From: Lachnospiraceae bacterium 28-4 | Lineage (GTDB): Bacteria > Bacillota > Clostridia > Lachnospirales > Lachnospiraceae | DNA: 64,000 nucleotides | Assembly (NCBI GenBank): GCA_000403275.2 | Contig: KE159599.1 | Location: 583,391 to 647,390, forward strand | Direction: 5' to 3' | Shown here: in pieces, positions 63,003 through 64,000 of the stretch | Layout of the letters: each line of letters opens with the position of its first letter | How positions within the stretch are numbered: the first letter of the stretch is position 1 | Position numbers and translations under genes: made by a program | The notes under the pieces: generated by a model | The model's database searches: none | Told to the model about the DNA's origin: nothing | What the model saw: the letters and a program-made list of their open reading frames with translations, nothing else

Positions 63003-64000
63003 TAGCCGTCCCCCCTAAAATACCTTTCATATAAAATTCGTATATTTTAGTAGTTTCATATCGTATCTCCGGAAAATCCGCCAATGAGTATAATTCCGAT
63101 TCCAAAGTTTCAATATCTTTGGTGATAAAATAAATTTGTTCTTTCATGTAATTTTTTAAATCAAGATGCAAAACATTGTGTGTCGTGAAGATAAATTGCC
63201 CCAAATGCTTTTTTCCACAAATAAAAGAAATGACTCTGTCCGCTAAAACAGGATTTAACACTCTATCCATTTCATCTGCAAAAACAGTCTTATTTTCATA
63301 TACCACTTTAAAAATCTGAACCGCCCACGCAAAGAATTCGCGGACACCGCTCGAATCTTTTGCAAGTTCCCTGGCAAAAGTACTGCCGTCCCTTTTCTGC
63401 CTGACTATCATTGTTTTTGAAAACGGCTTTTCCTCATCCACTTTAAAATCTATAATACTATAATCAATCATTCTAAAAATATCTAAATATCTTGCATCAC
63501 ATAAAATCTGCAAATCCTCTTCTTCGTTTTTCATGGATTTATAGATATCATAATTTATAATATTAGTCTTCGGACACAAATCATTTTTTATCCAGTCTGT
63601 AAAAGCAATCGCATGTTCATTCCCTAACAATGCATACTTAATTATGGTTAATCCCAGCATTTTTTCTTTGTTGATGGATTCTCCTATTTTGTTCTCGGCT
63701 TCCGGTTTATCTAAAGAATATTCCATTTTCACCCGAGCATGACAGTTATTACTATTTTGGCATTCTTCCTCCCCTTTACATTCTATTGCGCAGCCATCTC
63801 TTTCCATAGCAAATATTTTTTTATATCTGCTTTTCACCCGGTCTTTATAGTAAAAATCCTCCTTTACAATACCCACAAAATCTACTTCTAAACGATACAA
63901 ATACAAAATATTTTCTTTCATGAAAATTTCGATCTCAAAGGATTGGGAAGTTTTATTCTTTTTAATGCAAAAATCTTGATTATTATTCGTATTTATAACA
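62995..64000 (-). CDS. AAA15/RloA-like ATPase, 5' end off window
   Basis: C-terminal 334 codons of an ATPase whose frame stays open to the window edge (upstream of the first in-window Met, FEIEIF continues the family's FEIxxxxxxxxYxYxxEVD segment). The tail has Walker B-like VFADEMDRVLNPVLADR, then FTTHNVLHL (H-loop), and the family ending YETTKIYEFYMKGILGGTAI. Walker A must lie beyond 64000. AAA15 ATPases pair with RloB in abortive-infection-type defence. Here its rloB partner is truncated. A Cys/His stretch (C-x-IECKGEEEC) lies in the insert. Confidence 0.8.
   Translation of the reverse strand, partial: VINTNNNQDFCIKKNKTSQSFEIEIFMKENILYLYRLEVDFVGIVKEDFYYKDRVKSRYKKIFAMERDGCAIECKGEEECQNSNNCHARVKMEYSLDKPEAENKIGESINKEKMLGLTIIKYALLGNEHAIAFTDWIKNDLCPKTNIINYDIYKSMKNEEEDLQILCDARYLDIFRMIDYSIIDFKVDEEKPFSKTMIVRQKRDGSTFARELAKDSSGVREFFAWAVQIFKVVYENKTVFADEMDRVLNPVLADRVISFICGKKHLGQFIFTTHNVLHLDLKNYMKEQIYFITKDIETLESELYSLADFPEIRYETTKIYEFYMKGILGGTAIE

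Noticed and set aside
1-64000. CRISPR arrays, tRNA and rRNA genes
   Set aside because: No regularly spaced repeats of 24-40 bases, no cloverleaf with an acceptor stem, and no conserved rRNA segments were seen by reading. A covariance search would be needed to exclude a missed tRNA.

Overview
The window looks like chromosome from a low-to-mid G+C anaerobic Clostridia, most likely a Lachnospiraceae-type gut bacterium. This is inferred from gene content: the LL-diaminopimelate aminotransferase route to lysine/meso-DAP, a Clostridia-style Rrf2 regulator, an LrgAB pair, several chemoreceptors, a Csp-like S8 protein, AGGAGG-type ribosome binding sites and consensus sigma-A promoters. No rRNA, tRNA or CRISPR array was seen.

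Layout. 0.1-2.6 kb: a TetR-regulated MFS exporter with matching operators at both promoters, then a small HTH protein. 2.6-6.5 kb: HAD phosphatase, HExxH hydrolase, a decayed rhuM remnant, and a dapF-dapL operon behind a consensus promoter. 6.6-7.0 kb: a large palindromic element. 7.1-16 kb: two-component system, degenerate polysaccharide deacetylase, peptidase T, two chemoreceptors. 16-21.7 kb: lrgAB, a half palindromic element, a small ORF, a membrane protein plus GH2 glycosidase unit, and a MATE transporter. 21.8-32 kb: PTS enzyme I, Rrf2 regulator, NSS symporter, HAD hydrolase, metNIQ, cysK, a second palindromic element type, carbamate kinase, MmcQ/YjbR protein. 32-38 kb: an unusual HD-Hsp90-like ATPase with an LspA-like partner, IS110 debris and another palindromic element. 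37-45 kb: orphan solute-binding lipoprotein plus chemoreceptor, a Csp-like S8 pseudoprotease, another palindromic element, and a two-component system with a PepSY lipoprotein. 45.2-47.3 kb: an intact IS1182-type element. 47.4-57.2 kb: a divergent ClpX, an HtrA protease and an exopolysaccharide/cell-surface glycan block (three GT2 enzymes, LCP ligase, polyprenyl-phosphate sugar transferase). 57.2-64 kb: an accessory/defence segment with a HEPN-MNT toxin-antitoxin pair, phosphoglucomutase, GNAT, pseudogene debris, an Eco47II/Sau96I-like restriction-modification pair, and an AAA15 (RloA-like) ATPase running off the end, followed by a truncated rloB start.

The most unusual signal is non-coding: five ~190-394 bp elements in two families. 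Each full copy has a conserved core enclosed by long, nearly perfect inverted arms. Within a copy the arms match each other almost base for base, but between copies the arm sequence differs, so complementarity is kept while sequence drifts. The two families share similar outer ends (GAAATCAAT-like) and a small core hairpin with a GGAT loop. Orphan end fragments sit at 59.9 and 60.87 kb. I do not recognise these as a described element class.
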